Below, piece after piece: positions 24,131 through 31,813 of a DNA stretch of 39,132 bases. How positions within the stretch are numbered: the stretch's first letter is position 1; each line of letters opens with the position of its first letter. The DNA lies in NCBI RefSeq assembly GCF_016786325.1, contig NZ_JADWYU010000186.1, positions 1 to 39,132 of the forward strand, given 5' to 3'. A program made the translations under genes and the position numbers. Under the pieces are notes generated by a model. It ran no database searches, was not told the DNA's origin, and saw only the letters and a program-made list of their open reading frames with translations. This stretch comes from Frankia nepalensis (GTDB lineage Bacteria > Actinomycetota > Actinomycetes > Frankiales > Frankiaceae).

Positions 24131-25450
24131 CTACGGGGCGGCCAGCGCCTCGGTCGGGGAGAGCCGGGCGGCGCGGACCGCCGGGTAGAGGCCGGCCAGC
24201 CCGCCGATGGCGAGGGTCGCGCCGACGCCGCCGAGCACCGCCCAGACCGGCAGCACCGGCGGCCAGCCCCGCGTCGCGGCGTACCCGGCGGTGACCGCGG
24301 CGCCCAGCAGCGCGCCACCGGTGCCGCCGAGGGCGGACAGCAGCAGCGACTCGGTGAGGAACTGGGCACGGACCTGTCCTCTGGTCGCGCCCAGCGCGCG
24401 CCGCAGCCCGATCTCCGACCGCCGCTCCAGCACCGAGATGACCATCGTGTTGGCCACGCCGACCCCGCCGACGAGCAGCGCCACCGCGCCGAGGCCGAGC
24501 AGCAGGCCGGTGAACGCCTCCCCCGCGGCCCGCTGAGCGGCGAGCGCGTCGGACGGGCGGGACACCTCCGCCTCGTTCGGAGCCTCCGGGTTGGCGGTGG
24601 CGCCGAGCACGGCGCGGACCGCCTCCACCTGGGCTTCCTCCGACCGGACGTAGATGGTCGTCGGATGCCCGTCGAAACCCGCCCTGGACTCCGCGACCTC
24701 CCATCCGACCAGCGCCGCGGTGTCCAGCTCGGGGGCGAGCGGGGCCGGTTCGAGGATGCCGACCACGGTGTACCAGTCCCCGCCGAGCAGGACCCGGGTG
24801 TCCGGTCCGGCGTGGCCGATCCCCAGCCGCTGGGCGGCGACCGCGCCGAGCACGGTCGCCGGGTAGCCGCTGGTCGCCTCGTTCAGCCAGGTGCCGCTGG
24901 CCAGCTCGCCGCCGACGGCGGCCAGCAGGTCGGCGCGGGCGGCGTAGGCGGCGATCCCGTTCGTCTCCGCCTCCGGGATCCGGTCGGTCCGGTAGACCTT
25001 CGCGTCCGCGAGCCGCCCGAGGGCCGAAAGCGACTCCACCGGGCCGATCCGGCCGACCATCGCCTCGGCCGCCATGGGCAGCCGGGCCTGTTCTCCGGTC
25101 AGCGTGGTCCCCGGCGCGACGGTCAGCAGGTTCGTGCCGAGCGCGTCGAGGGCGCGGTCCAAATCGGCGCGGGATGACGACGATATGCCGACCACCGCGA
25201 CCATAGCGGCAATCCCGATCGCGATGCCCAGCGCGGACAGGAATGCCCGCAGTGGTCGGGTGCGCAGGCCCACCGCCCCGACCCTGACCATGTCCCCCGG
25301 CCACAGCCGGGCCGGCACCAGCCCGCGCCGTCCCCGCGGGCCCGCCGGCCCCGGCCGCGTCGGTGACATGGGGGGCACCGCCGCCGCCAATGACGCCGGT
25401 TCCGGCGCCGGTGACGTGGCGGCCGAGGCCGCCGGCGCCGAGGGCGGCAT
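24131..25450 (-). CDS. MacB/FtsX-type ABC transporter permease
   Basis: The 439-residue protein has one N-terminal membrane helix (LRAFLSALGIAIGIAAMVAVVGI), a large extracytoplasmic MacB-PCD-like domain of about 200 residues, and three C-terminal helices of the FtsX domain, with the LERRSEIGLRRALGATRGQV coupling-helix motif before helix 3. MacB-type systems transmit force across the membrane rather than moving solute through a channel. The ATG overlaps the ATPase stop by one base. It is the last gene of the lipoprotein-adaptor-ATPase-permease operon. Likely roles are antimicrobial-peptide or lipid export or envelope-stress signalling. Confidence 0.88.
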   Translation of the reverse strand: MPPSAPAASAATSPAPEPASLAAAVPPMSPTRPGPAGPRGRRGLVPARLWPGDMVRVGAVGLRTRPLRAFLSALGIAIGIAAMVAVVGISSSSRADLDRALDALGTNLLTVAPGTTLTGEQARLPMAAEAMVGRIGPVESLSALGRLADAKVYRTDRIPEAETNGIAAYAARADLLAAVGGELASGTWLNEATSGYPATVLGAVAAQRLGIGHAGPDTRVLLGGDWYTVVGILEPAPLAPELDTAALVGWEVAESRAGFDGHPTTIYVRSEEAQVEAVRAVLGATANPEAPNEAEVSRPSDALAAQRAAGEAFTGLLLGLGAVALLVGGVGVANTMVISVLERRSEIGLRRALGATRGQVRAQFLTESLLLSALGGTGGALLGAAVTAGYAATRGWPPVLPVWAVLGGVGATLAIGGLAGLYPAVRAARLSPTEALAAP

Positions 25451-26148
25451 CAGGCCACCTCCCTGGCCGGCGCCCGAACCTGGCCGGTGACGGAGTCGGC
25501 CACGATCCGGCCGTCCCGCATCCGCACCTGCCGGGGCAGCGACGCGGCGATCTCCCGGTCGTGGGTGATGACCACCACCGTGGTCCCACCGCCGTGCAGC
25601 TCACGCAGCAGCGCCATCACCCCCGCGCCGGACACCGAGTCGAGCGCCCCGGTCGGCTCGTCCGCGAGCAGCAGCGGCGGGTCGCCGGCGACCGCCCGGG
25701 CGACAGCGACCCGCTGCCGCTCGCCACCCGACAGCTCGTGCGGCTCGTGGTCCATCCGGTGCCCGAGGCCGACCCGTTCCAGCGCCACCGCGGCCCGCCG
25801 GCGTCGCGCCGGCGGCCGCTGTCCGCAGTAGAGAAGGCCGTCGGCCACGTTGTCCAGCGCGCTGACGCCGGCCGCCAGGTGGAACTGCTGGAAGACGAAG
25901 CCGATCCGGCTCGCCCGCAGCGCGGACAGCTCGGCGTCCGTGAGCCGCGCCACGTCGTGCCCGTCGACGCGCACGGTGCCCGACGACGGCCGGTCCAGCG
26001 CGCCGAGGATGTTGAGCATCGTGGACTTCCCCGACCCGGACGGCCCGACGATCGCGACCAGCTCGCCCCGCTCGATCCGCAGCGTCACGCCAGCGAGCGC
26101 GGCGACCCCGCCTGGGTAGACCTTGCTGACGTCGACCAGCTCGATCAC
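25450..26148 (-). CDS. MacB/LolD-type ABC transporter ATPase
   Basis: The 232-residue ATPase has Walker [10 protein letters not shown], the Q-loop FVFQQFHL, signature LSGGERQR, Walker [13 protein letters not shown] and the switch His in ITHD. The extended [17 protein letters not shown] segment is typical of LolD/MacB ATPases. The GTG at 26148 overlaps the adaptor stop (GTGA), so it is translationally coupled. Separate ATPase and permease genes, rather than the fused MacB of Gram-negatives, is the usual Gram-positive arrangement. Confidence 0.9.
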   Translation of the reverse strand: MIELVDVSKVYPGGVAALAGVTLRIERGELVAIVGPSGSGKSTMLNILGALDRPSSGTVRVDGHDVARLTDAELSALRASRIGFVFQQFHLAAGVSALDNVADGLLYCGQRPPARRRRAAVALERVGLGHRMDHEPHELSGGERQRVAVARAVAGDPPLLLADEPTGALDSVSGAGVMALLRELHGGGTTVVVITHDREIAASLPRQVRMRDGRIVADSVTGQVRAPAREVA

Positions 26149-27542
26149 GCCGGCATCCCCACCGTGACGCCCTCGGCGATGCCGGGACCGGAGATCTCCA
26201 CCCGGCCGTCGGCGAACAGGCCAGTGGTCACCGCGACGTACCGCGAGGTCCCGGCCGCCTCGTCGACGACCTCCACCCCGAAACCGCCCTCGGCCAGCGC
26301 CAGCAGCGCGGCGACCGGGACGGTGAGCACGTCTGGCCGCTGGGCCGCGGTGAAGGTGACGTCGACCGAGGCCAGCGTGTAGGCGTCGGCGGCCCGCTGC
26401 TCCGGCAGCCCGACGACCACCTCGACCGTGGTCGTGGGCTGCGCCTCTGGGCCGGTGCCCGGGACGATCCGGGTCGACACCTCGTCGATCCGGCCGCGGG
26501 TCGTCGCGCCGTCCGGGAGGGTGACGGTGACCTCGGCGCCAGCCGTCGCCAGCCGCTGCTCGGAGGTCTCCAGCTCCACGGTCACGGCCTTGGCGATCCC
26601 GGTATAGCTCAGCACCGCGCTGCCGGGGCCCACCGGGTCGCCGAGCTCGGCGGTCACGCTGTCCACCCGGACGGCGTCCGCCGCGAACACCACCCGGCCC
26701 AGGTCGACCCGCCCGGTCCCGGGCAGTCCCAGGTCCTCCTGCCACCGGGCGACGGCGTCGGCCGTGTCACCGGTGTAGGTGTCGTCGACCGTGAATCCGG
26801 CGTAGCCGAGCGCGGCCAGGTTCTCCTCCAGCTGCTGGACGTCGGGGCCCTCGGTTCCCGGGCCCAGCGGCCGGTAGGCGGGCATAGCGCCGTACATCAG
26901 GGTCACCGACTGGTCGTCGACCCGGAACAGCTGCTGGCCGCGAGTGATCTCGGCGCCGGTGTCCGGCAGCGCGGTGACGGTGCCGGGCAGCCGGCTGACC
27001 GCGGTGGTCGACGGGCCGTGGCCCAGGTCGCCGTCGACGGTCCGGGAGTCGGTCAGCGTCTGCCGGGTGACCTCGGCGGTGCTCGGCGGCAGCGCGCCCG
27101 CGTTCGACCCGGCCGCCTCGCCGTCGTCGGCGATGCCGAGCGCCGCCGCGGTGGCCGCCGCCCCGCCCGCGGCCACGACGGTGAGGACGGCCGCGACTCG
27201 CCAGCCACGCCGCCGCCTCCGACCGCGGCGGCGACCGCTCCCGGCGGTCTCGGGCCGGTCGGCCCGGTCGGGCCGCTGCTCGGTTTCATCGCCCCGCTCA
27301 GCCTCGTCGCCCTGCTCGACCGGCGTCGGCGCGGTCGCCGCCGACGGTGTGGCCGGCCGAGGCGCGGGGGCGTTCGTCGGCGTCGCGGGGTGGCCGTTTC
27401 GATCGGCGTTTCCCGTCGGACCAGCGCTCCCGGCGTCTTCCGCGCCCTCGGTGATCAGGATGGCGGCGCCGGTCGCGGCGCCGCCGTCCCGGGCCACCCG
27501 GCCCCGCTGGGCTGTGTGCTCCTCGAAGGCCACCCGGGTCAT
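26145..27542 (-). CDS. Membrane-fusion-type adaptor with peptidoglycan-binding domain
   Basis: In this 465-residue protein, residues 1-112 are low-complexity (Pro/Ala/Asp then Arg-rich) and cytoplasmic. One helix at about 115-136 anchors it, and the rest is outside. An inserted PG_binding_1 domain (about 225-280, [19 protein letters not shown]) is flanked by HlyD/MacA-like barrel and lipoyl-like pieces ([24 protein letters not shown]). It probably links the ABC permease to the cell wall. The start overlaps the lipoprotein stop by four bases (ATGA), and its stop overlaps the ATPase start. The unusually long cytoplasmic tail is notable. Confidence 0.83.
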   Translation of the reverse strand: MTRVAFEEHTAQRGRVARDGGAATGAAILITEGAEDAGSAGPTGNADRNGHPATPTNAPAPRPATPSAATAPTPVEQGDEAERGDETEQRPDRADRPETAGSGRRRGRRRRRGWRVAAVLTVVAAGGAAATAAALGIADDGEAAGSNAGALPPSTAEVTRQTLTDSRTVDGDLGHGPSTTAVSRLPGTVTALPDTGAEITRGQQLFRVDDQSVTLMYGAMPAYRPLGPGTEGPDVQQLEENLAALGYAGFTVDDTYTGDTADAVARWQEDLGLPGTGRVDLGRVVFAADAVRVDSVTAELGDPVGPGSAVLSYTGIAKAVTVELETSEQRLATAGAEVTVTLPDGATTRGRIDEVSTRIVPGTGPEAQPTTTVEVVVGLPEQRAADAYTLASVDVTFTAAQRPDVLTVPVAALLALAEGGFGVEVVDEAAGTSRYVAVTTGLFADGRVEISGPGIAEGVTVGMPA

Positions 27543-28087
27543 CCCTTCCCGGCGAGGATGCTCTGGCAGGCCTGCTGGGCGGCCTCGAAGTCAGGGTCCT
27601 CCCCGACCTCCGGGCCGATCATGATGCCGCCCTGGGCCGGATCGGGGTCGGGGAAGGCCTCGACGCCGTTCTCCCGCATGCACGCGGCGAAGTCCCTGGC
27701 CTTCGCGGCCATCTCGGGGTCACCGCCCGCCGGCCCGTTCGCCTGCGGGCTGTACTCGCGGCAGGCCGCCATGGCGGCGTCGACGGTCTCCTTCGGCGTG
27801 CTCGGGTCGATCCGCAGCTGGATGCGGCCGTCCACCGGGTCGGGCATGTCGATGCCGTTCTCCCGCATGCACTGCGCGAACTTCATGGCCAGGTCCGCCG
27901 GGTTCGGGTCGCCGGTGGCCGTCGCGCCGCCGTCCCCCGCCGAGCCGCCACCCCCGGAGCCGACCCCGGCCGCCGAGGCCACCATCCCGGTGTCGTCGCC
28001 GCCCCCGCAACCGGTCAGGGCCAGTGCCAAGGCCAGCGGCAGTGCCGCCAGAACCGCCGGCGTTCGTCGGAAAAGCCTTCGCGTCAC
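27539..28087 (-). CDS. Lipoprotein with two CMRENG Cys-pair repeats
   Basis: The 182-residue protein starts at GTG 28087 (AAGGAG five bases upstream). An upstream in-frame ATG at 28111 lacks such a site and would spoil the signal peptide. MTRR, a hydrophobic stretch and the lipobox ALTGC give lipidated Cys27. A Gly/Ser-rich spacer follows, then two homologous repeats: FAQCMRENGIDMPDP (Cys73, paired Cys109) and FAACMRENGVEAFPDP (Cys136, paired Cys174). The Cys spacing is 36 and 38 residues. Proteins with CMRENG repeats are widespread actinobacterial lipoproteins, often near MacAB-type operons, without assigned function. As first gene of the operon it could be an extracytoplasmic sensor or substrate-capture subunit. 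Confidence 0.8.
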   Translation of the reverse strand: MTRRLFRRTPAVLAALPLALALALTGCGGGDDTGMVASAAGVGSGGGGSAGDGGATATGDPNPADLAMKFAQCMRENGIDMPDPVDGRIQLRIDPSTPKETVDAAMAACREYSPQANGPAGGDPEMAAKARDFAACMRENGVEAFPDPDPAQGGIMIGPEVGEDPDFEAAQQACQSILAGKG

Positions 28088-28163
28088 GTCGTCTCCTTGC
28101 CGCGTCGCCATCTCTCGACCGGCGCTGGTCGCGGCCGGTCGAGCGCTGATGCAACGCACCGGA

Positions 28164-28182
28164 GCGTTTCCCTGGCGTTTCC
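28164..28182. promoter_or_regulatory. Direct-repeat candidate operator for the response regulator
   Basis: GCGTTTCC is repeated exactly at 28164-28171 and 28175-28182, an 11-bp register, which is the tandem half-site layout used by OmpR/PhoB-type regulators. It lies about 80 bp upstream of the lipoprotein start and 140 bp upstream of the response regulator. GGGGAAACAG at 28261, whose complement contains GTTTCC, may be a further half-site. Confidence 0.5.
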
Positions 28183-28321
28183 ATGAGCACCGGCCCACCG
28201 CGGCCCCTTGGCCGCGGCCTTTCGAGGGCCTTTTCGAGGTCATCAGGTGGCGCTAACAGTGGGGAAACAGACTGGTCGCGACCATGGGCCGGCGGGGCAG
28301 GTGGACGAACGGGGTGACGCC

Positions 28322-28978
28322 GTGCGGGTACTGGTGGTGGAGGACGAGCCGATGCTCGCCGACGCGGTCGCGGAATGGCTGCGGGACGAGGCGCACGCGG
28401 TGGACGTCGTGTACGACGGCGAGGCGGCGCTGGACCGGCTGACCGTGCACAGCTACGACGTGGTCGTGCTCGACCGGGACCTGCCGGCCGTGCACGGAGA
28501 CGACGTCTGCCGGGAGCTGGTCGCGTCCGGGGCGACCGCCCGGGTGCTGATGCTCACCGCGGCCGCCGAGGTCACCGACCGGGTGGACGGGCTCAGCCTC
28601 GGCGCGGACGACTACCTGATCAAGCCGTTCGCCGTCGCGGAGCTGGCGGCCCGGGTCCAGTCGCTGGGCCGGCGGGCTCGCCCGGCCGCGCCGCCGGTGC
28701 TGCGCAGGGTGGGGATCACCCTGGACCCGGCCCGGCTCGAGGTGTTCCGGGACGGCCGGTACGTGCCGTTGTCCCGCAAGGAGTTCGCCGTTCTCACCGA
28801 GTTGCTGCGGGCCGACGGGGCCGTCGTGTCGGCCGAGCTCCTGTTGGAGAAGGCATGGGACGAACATGCCGACCCGCTGACCGGAGCCGTCCGGCTCGCC
28901 ATCCTCAAGCTGCGCCGCAAGCTCGGTGACCCGCCGGTCGTCGAGACCGTCACCGGCGTCGGCTACCGCATCCCATGA
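28322..28978 (+). CDS. OmpR-family response regulator
   Basis: The 218-residue protein has a receiver domain with the acidic pocket VVEDEP (Asp8), phospho-acceptor Asp51 in VVLDRDLP and Lys101 in LIKPF. A winged-helix DNA-binding domain follows (PLSRKEFAVLTELLRADGAVVS ... VETVTGVGYRIP). GTG 28322 was chosen because it begins the receiver beta-1 strand; the upstream frame encodes no recognisable domain. The gene overlaps the kinase start (ATGA) and diverges from the lipoprotein-ABC operon, which is its most probable target. Confidence 0.92.
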   Translation: MRVLVVEDEPMLADAVAEWLRDEAHAVDVVYDGEAALDRLTVHSYDVVVLDRDLPAVHGDDVCRELVASGATARVLMLTAAAEVTDRVDGLSLGADDYLIKPFAVAELAARVQSLGRRARPAAPPVLRRVGITLDPARLEVFRDGRYVPLSRKEFAVLTELLRADGAVVSAELLLEKAWDEHADPLTGAVRLAILKLRRKLGDPPVVETVTGVGYRIP

Positions 28979-30321
28979 CCGCCGTCGTCGTCCGGCCGCC
29001 GTCGCCGCGCCGGGTACCGCCAGGGACGCGGCCCGCGGCGTCGCCTCGGCGCGGGCCGTCGTCCCGCCCGCGCCGGCGAGGGCCGGCGCCGCGGCGCCGC
29101 ATGCTGCGGACCCGGCTGACGCTGATCTACGGCGGGATGTTCATCGTCGCCGGAGTGGTGCTGCTCGGCGCCACGTACGCGCTGTTCCAGCAGCAACTCA
29201 GCGGATCCGGGTTCAAGGTGCTCGCCCAGCGGATCGACACCAACGGGAACGTGACGACCACCGTCAACAGGCAGACCTCGCCGCTGGAAGGCGACGAGGC
29301 ACTGCTGACCGGCGCGGATGCCGAGCGCTGGATGCGGGAACAGCAGGATCAGCTGCGGCACGCCGCGACCAGATCCCTGCTCGTCCAGGGCGGGATCGCG
29401 CTGGGCGTGGTCGGCGGCGCGGCGGCCGGCTTCGGCTGGCTGGTGGCCGGCCGGGTCCTCGCGCCGCTGCACCGGGTCACCGACACCGCCCGCCGGATCG
29501 CCGGGGCACCGGCCGCTGATCGGGGGCTGCACGAGCGGATCGCCCTGCGCGGGCCGGACGACGAGGTCAAGGAGCTGGCCGACGCGTTCGACACGATGGT
29601 GCAACGGCTCGACCGGTCGTTCGACGGGCAGCGCCGGTTCATCGCGAACGCCTCCCACGAACTCCGCACGCCGCTCACGGTGGGCCGTGCCCTGGTCGAG
29701 GTGGCGATGCACCGCCGGTCCGCCTCCGAGGACGTGAAACAGCTGGGTGAGAGCCTGCTCGAGATCAACCTTCGGCACGAGCGACTGATCAGCGGCCTGC
29801 TGCTGCTGGCCGGCTCGGAGAGGGAGATCACCGGGCGGCGGCCCGTCGATCTCGCGGACGTCGTCACCCACGTCGTCGCGCAGGTCGCGCCAGAGGCCAG
29901 ACGGTCCGGGATCGTCGTGCGCGAGACGACGGCCGAGGCGCCGACCAGCGGGGACGCGCTGCTCCTGGAACGGCTGGTGCACAACCTGGTCGAGAACGGC
30001 GTGCGGCACAACATCGGGGCGGGCGGCGAGGTGTGGGTGGCCAGCCGCGCCCGGGACGACGGCCTGGTCGAGGTCGAGGTCGCCAACACCGGTCCATCCG
30101 TGCCGCCCTACGAGGTCCCGTCACTGTTCGAGCCGTTCCACCGGATGGCGACCGAACGGCTGATCACCGCGAAGGGGGCCGGGCTGGGGCTGTCGATCGT
30201 CCGGTCGGTGGCCGAGGCGCACGGTGGCGCGGCCAGGGCCCGAGCCCGCGACGGCGGCGGCCTGGTGGTGACGGTGACCCTGCCCGCCGCTCCCGACGGC
30301 GATCCACCCGCCCAGGACTGA
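28975..30321 (+). CDS. Sensor histidine kinase
   Basis: In this 448-residue protein, an Arg/Pro-rich cytoplasmic tail precedes TM1 (48-70). A short extracytoplasmic sensor region of about 70 residues follows, then TM2 (about 140-163), a HAMP linker, HisKA with phospho-acceptor His228 (ANASHELRTPLT) and HATPase with N-box HNLVENGVRHN and G-box KGAGLGLSIV. The small sensor loop is like that of kinases that sense envelope damage through membrane partners. It is coupled to the response regulator by a four-base overlap. Confidence 0.92.
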   Translation: MTAVVVRPPSPRRVPPGTRPAASPRRGPSSRPRRRGPAPRRRMLRTRLTLIYGGMFIVAGVVLLGATYALFQQQLSGSGFKVLAQRIDTNGNVTTTVNRQTSPLEGDEALLTGADAERWMREQQDQLRHAATRSLLVQGGIALGVVGGAAAGFGWLVAGRVLAPLHRVTDTARRIAGAPAADRGLHERIALRGPDDEVKELADAFDTMVQRLDRSFDGQRRFIANASHELRTPLTVGRALVEVAMHRRSASEDVKQLGESLLEINLRHERLISGLLLLAGSEREITGRRPVDLADVVTHVVAQVAPEARRSGIVVRETTAEAPTSGDALLLERLVHNLVENGVRHNIGAGGEVWVASRARDDGLVEVEVANTGPSVPPYEVPSLFEPFHRMATERLITAKGAGLGLSIVRSVAEAHGGAARARARDGGGLVVTVTLPAAPDGDPPAQD

Positions 30322-30350
30322 TCACAGGTGCCGGTCCGCGGGCGAAGGGC

Positions 30351-30383
30351 GATGTCAGCGATGTCAGCGATGTCAGCGATGTC
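30351..30383 (+). repeat. 9-bp tandem repeat upstream of the zinc-finger gene
   Basis: GATGTCAGC occurs three times head-to-tail from 30351 to 30377 and a fourth partial copy (GATGTCA) runs into the first palindrome of the promoter. It lies just upstream of the -35 and could be an accessory binding array or replication slippage. Confidence 0.8.
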
Positions 30384-30426
30384 AAGGCAGCCTTGACACT
30401 GTCAGTGCGTCAAGGCTAGCCTGACG
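30380..30426 (+). promoter_or_regulatory. Leaderless promoter with two operator palindromes
   Basis: A consensus -35 TTGACA (30393-30398) and a -10 TAGCCT (30417-30422) are 18 bp apart. Seven bases after the -10 comes the ATG at 30429, so the mRNA should start at or next to the initiation codon. TGTCAAGGCAGCCTTGACA (30380-30398) is a near-perfect 19-bp palindrome containing the -35. CGTCAAGGCTAGCCTGACG (30408-30426) is a related imperfect one containing the -10. Their centres are 28 bp apart. Confidence 0.7.
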
Positions 30427-30428
30427 CC

Positions 30429-30806
30429 ATGGCGAACACGCGGAGCCCGGTGCCCGGCGAGGGCTGGCTGGAGACGTTGTGCTGCTCGTTCTGCGGCAAG
30501 GACAAGGCCGCGGTGACCAAGCTGGTGGCCGGCCCGGGTGTCTACATCTGCAACGAGTGCGTGGACCTCTGCAACCTGATCATCACCGAGCAGCCGGCGC
30601 CCGCGTTCGGCTCGTGGGACGAACGGTCGGACGACGATCTACTGACCGGCCTGGCCAAGGTTCAGGCGGTGGTGGCCCAGGCCGATGCCGCCGTCCACGA
30701 CTACGTGGACGTCCTGCGCGGCCGGGGCATCAGCTGGACCCGGATCGGAGCGGCGCTCGGCGTCTCGAAGCAGGCGGCCTGGGAGCGGTTCTCCGGCGAG
30801 GACTGA
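30429..30806 (+). CDS. ClpX-type C4 zinc-finger protein with C-terminal HTH
   Basis: The 125-residue protein has an N-terminal ClpX-like C4 zinc finger (CSFCGKDK ... [10 protein letters not shown]). An alpha-helical middle part follows, then a C-terminal helix-turn-helix ([20 protein letters not shown]). There is no AAA+ ATPase domain, so it is not a protease adaptor ATPase; a small DNA-binding regulator is more likely. No Shine-Dalgarno precedes the ATG, consistent with a leaderless transcript from the promoter at 30393. Two palindromes in that promoter suggest that the protein, a likely dimer through the finger, regulates itself. It converges on the DUF302-like gene, four bases away. Confidence 0.82.
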   Translation: MANTRSPVPGEGWLETLCCSFCGKDKAAVTKLVAGPGVYICNECVDLCNLIITEQPAPAFGSWDERSDDDLLTGLAKVQAVVAQADAAVHDYVDVLRGRGISWTRIGAALGVSKQAAWERFSGED

Positions 30807-30810
30807 CGGG

Positions 30811-31473
30811 CTACTCCGGCGGGGCGCCGTCGGATCCGACGTTCGCCGCGATCTCCTCGGGAACCGGAGCGTCCAGGTAGCCCAGCAGCTCCGCCAGTTT
30901 CCGGTCCAGTTCCAGGCCGACCTGGGTGATGTTGGGGTCGCCGAGGCCGGCGAACCGGGAGCTCGGCTGGTCGATGGTCAGGCTGGTGGTCGGCCTCGGC
31001 GCGGATGCGGCGGCGCCTCCGGCGGCATCGGTCCGGGCAGGCAGCGGGCCCGCGCCGTTCTTCGATGATGTCCCAGCTGGCCGTCCCCCGGGGGTGCTGT
31101 CGTAGATCGCGAGGCGAAGCGGCGCGTACAGCAAAGCGGCGGGGTCGTGGCGATACATCCGCTCGGCGATCACGTGGTTGCCCATCAGGTACTCCACGCA
31201 CCGTCGGGTGCCGCCGGCGAGCCGAAACAGCGGCGAGACATCCATGCGCCAGTAGATCATGAAGCTGTGCGGGGCGTTCTCGGCCGTCGCGTGCCTTACC
31301 TCGTCCCAGTCGACACCTTCGCGGACAAGCCCCTCGAACCGCGCGAAGTCCACCGGCGGCACGGCCCGTTCGAAACGTCCCCGGAAACGATCAAAAGATT
31401 CGTCAACGGTCACCATCAGCCGGCATGCCTCGGTGATATCGCTGCTGCTGCCCCGCTCCCGGCACGGCTTCAT
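30811..31473 (-). CDS. DUF302-like protein
   Basis: The protein of about 220 residues has a DUF302-like pattern: DESFDRFRGRFERAV near the N-terminus, GNHVIAERMYRHDPAALLYAPLRLAIYD in the middle (family form GNP...lPlrv.vy), and an Ala/Pro-rich linker before a C-terminal segment QVGLELDRKLAELLGYL. DUF302 proteins are small alpha/beta proteins of unknown function. ATG 31473 was chosen because a GGGGG run lies six bases upstream; the open frame further upstream to 31695 is Arg-rich low complexity. ATG 31416 is another option. Unlike usual DUF302 proteins it has the extra C-terminal part. Confidence 0.65.
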   Translation of the reverse strand: MKPCRERGSSSDITEACRLMVTVDESFDRFRGRFERAVPPVDFARFEGLVREGVDWDEVRHATAENAPHSFMIYWRMDVSPLFRLAGGTRRCVEYLMGNHVIAERMYRHDPAALLYAPLRLAIYDSTPGGRPAGTSSKNGAGPLPARTDAAGGAAASAPRPTTSLTIDQPSSRFAGLGDPNITQVGLELDRKLAELLGYLDAPVPEEIAANVGSDGAPPE

Positions 31474-31547
31474 GGTCACCCCCGCGGCCATCCCTCGGCA
31501 CTTGGCCCGTTCATCGTCACCAGGTGCCGAGACCACCGCAACTCGGC

Positions 31548-31730
31548 TCAGGCGACCCTCTCGAGCACGGCAGGGTCCGCGGCGACGGCGGCCGCGCTGG
31601 CCGTCTCGCCTGCCACGCCGGTCTCCTTCACGATTTCTTCGGCCCGTGGCGCCAGTTGCCCGGGGCTGTGCCGGGTGGCGGGGGCGCGTTGCCACGCCAC
31701 CGCCACGTCGGAACCCGACGTGCCGGTCAT
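31548..31730 (-). CDS. Possible small hypothetical ORF (60 residues)
   Basis: An ATG-initiated 60-residue frame with strongly G/C-biased third positions, like the neighbouring genes. The predicted peptide is helical toward its end (AEEIVKETGVAGETASAAA). There is no clear Shine-Dalgarno and no recognised family. It lies 69 nt downstream of the F420-type reductase on the same strand. It could be chance or the remnant of a longer gene. Confidence 0.25.
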   Translation of the reverse strand: MTGTSGSDVAVAWQRAPATRHSPGQLAPRAEEIVKETGVAGETASAAAVAADPAVLERVA

Positions 31731-31765
31731 CCGGCGCCGGACCCAGGCGACCGAATCCGGGCGCC

Positions 31766-31813
31766 GTCAGCCGGTGGCGGTGTCAGCCGGTGACGCCGTC
31801 AGCCGGTGACGGT
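31766..31813 (-). repeat. 16-bp tandem repeat spanning the reductase stop codon
   Basis: GTCAGCCGGTGRCGSY units of 16 bp occur three times (31766-31781, 31782-31797, 31798-31813). The stop codon of the F420-type reductase (31799-31801) lies in the third unit. With 16 bp the copies fall out of frame. Confidence 0.8.

Noticed and set aside
23904-25604. 566-codon minus-strand frame over the permease gene
   Set aside because: It is an alternative frame of the permease gene with Arg/Gly-rich translation and no domain.
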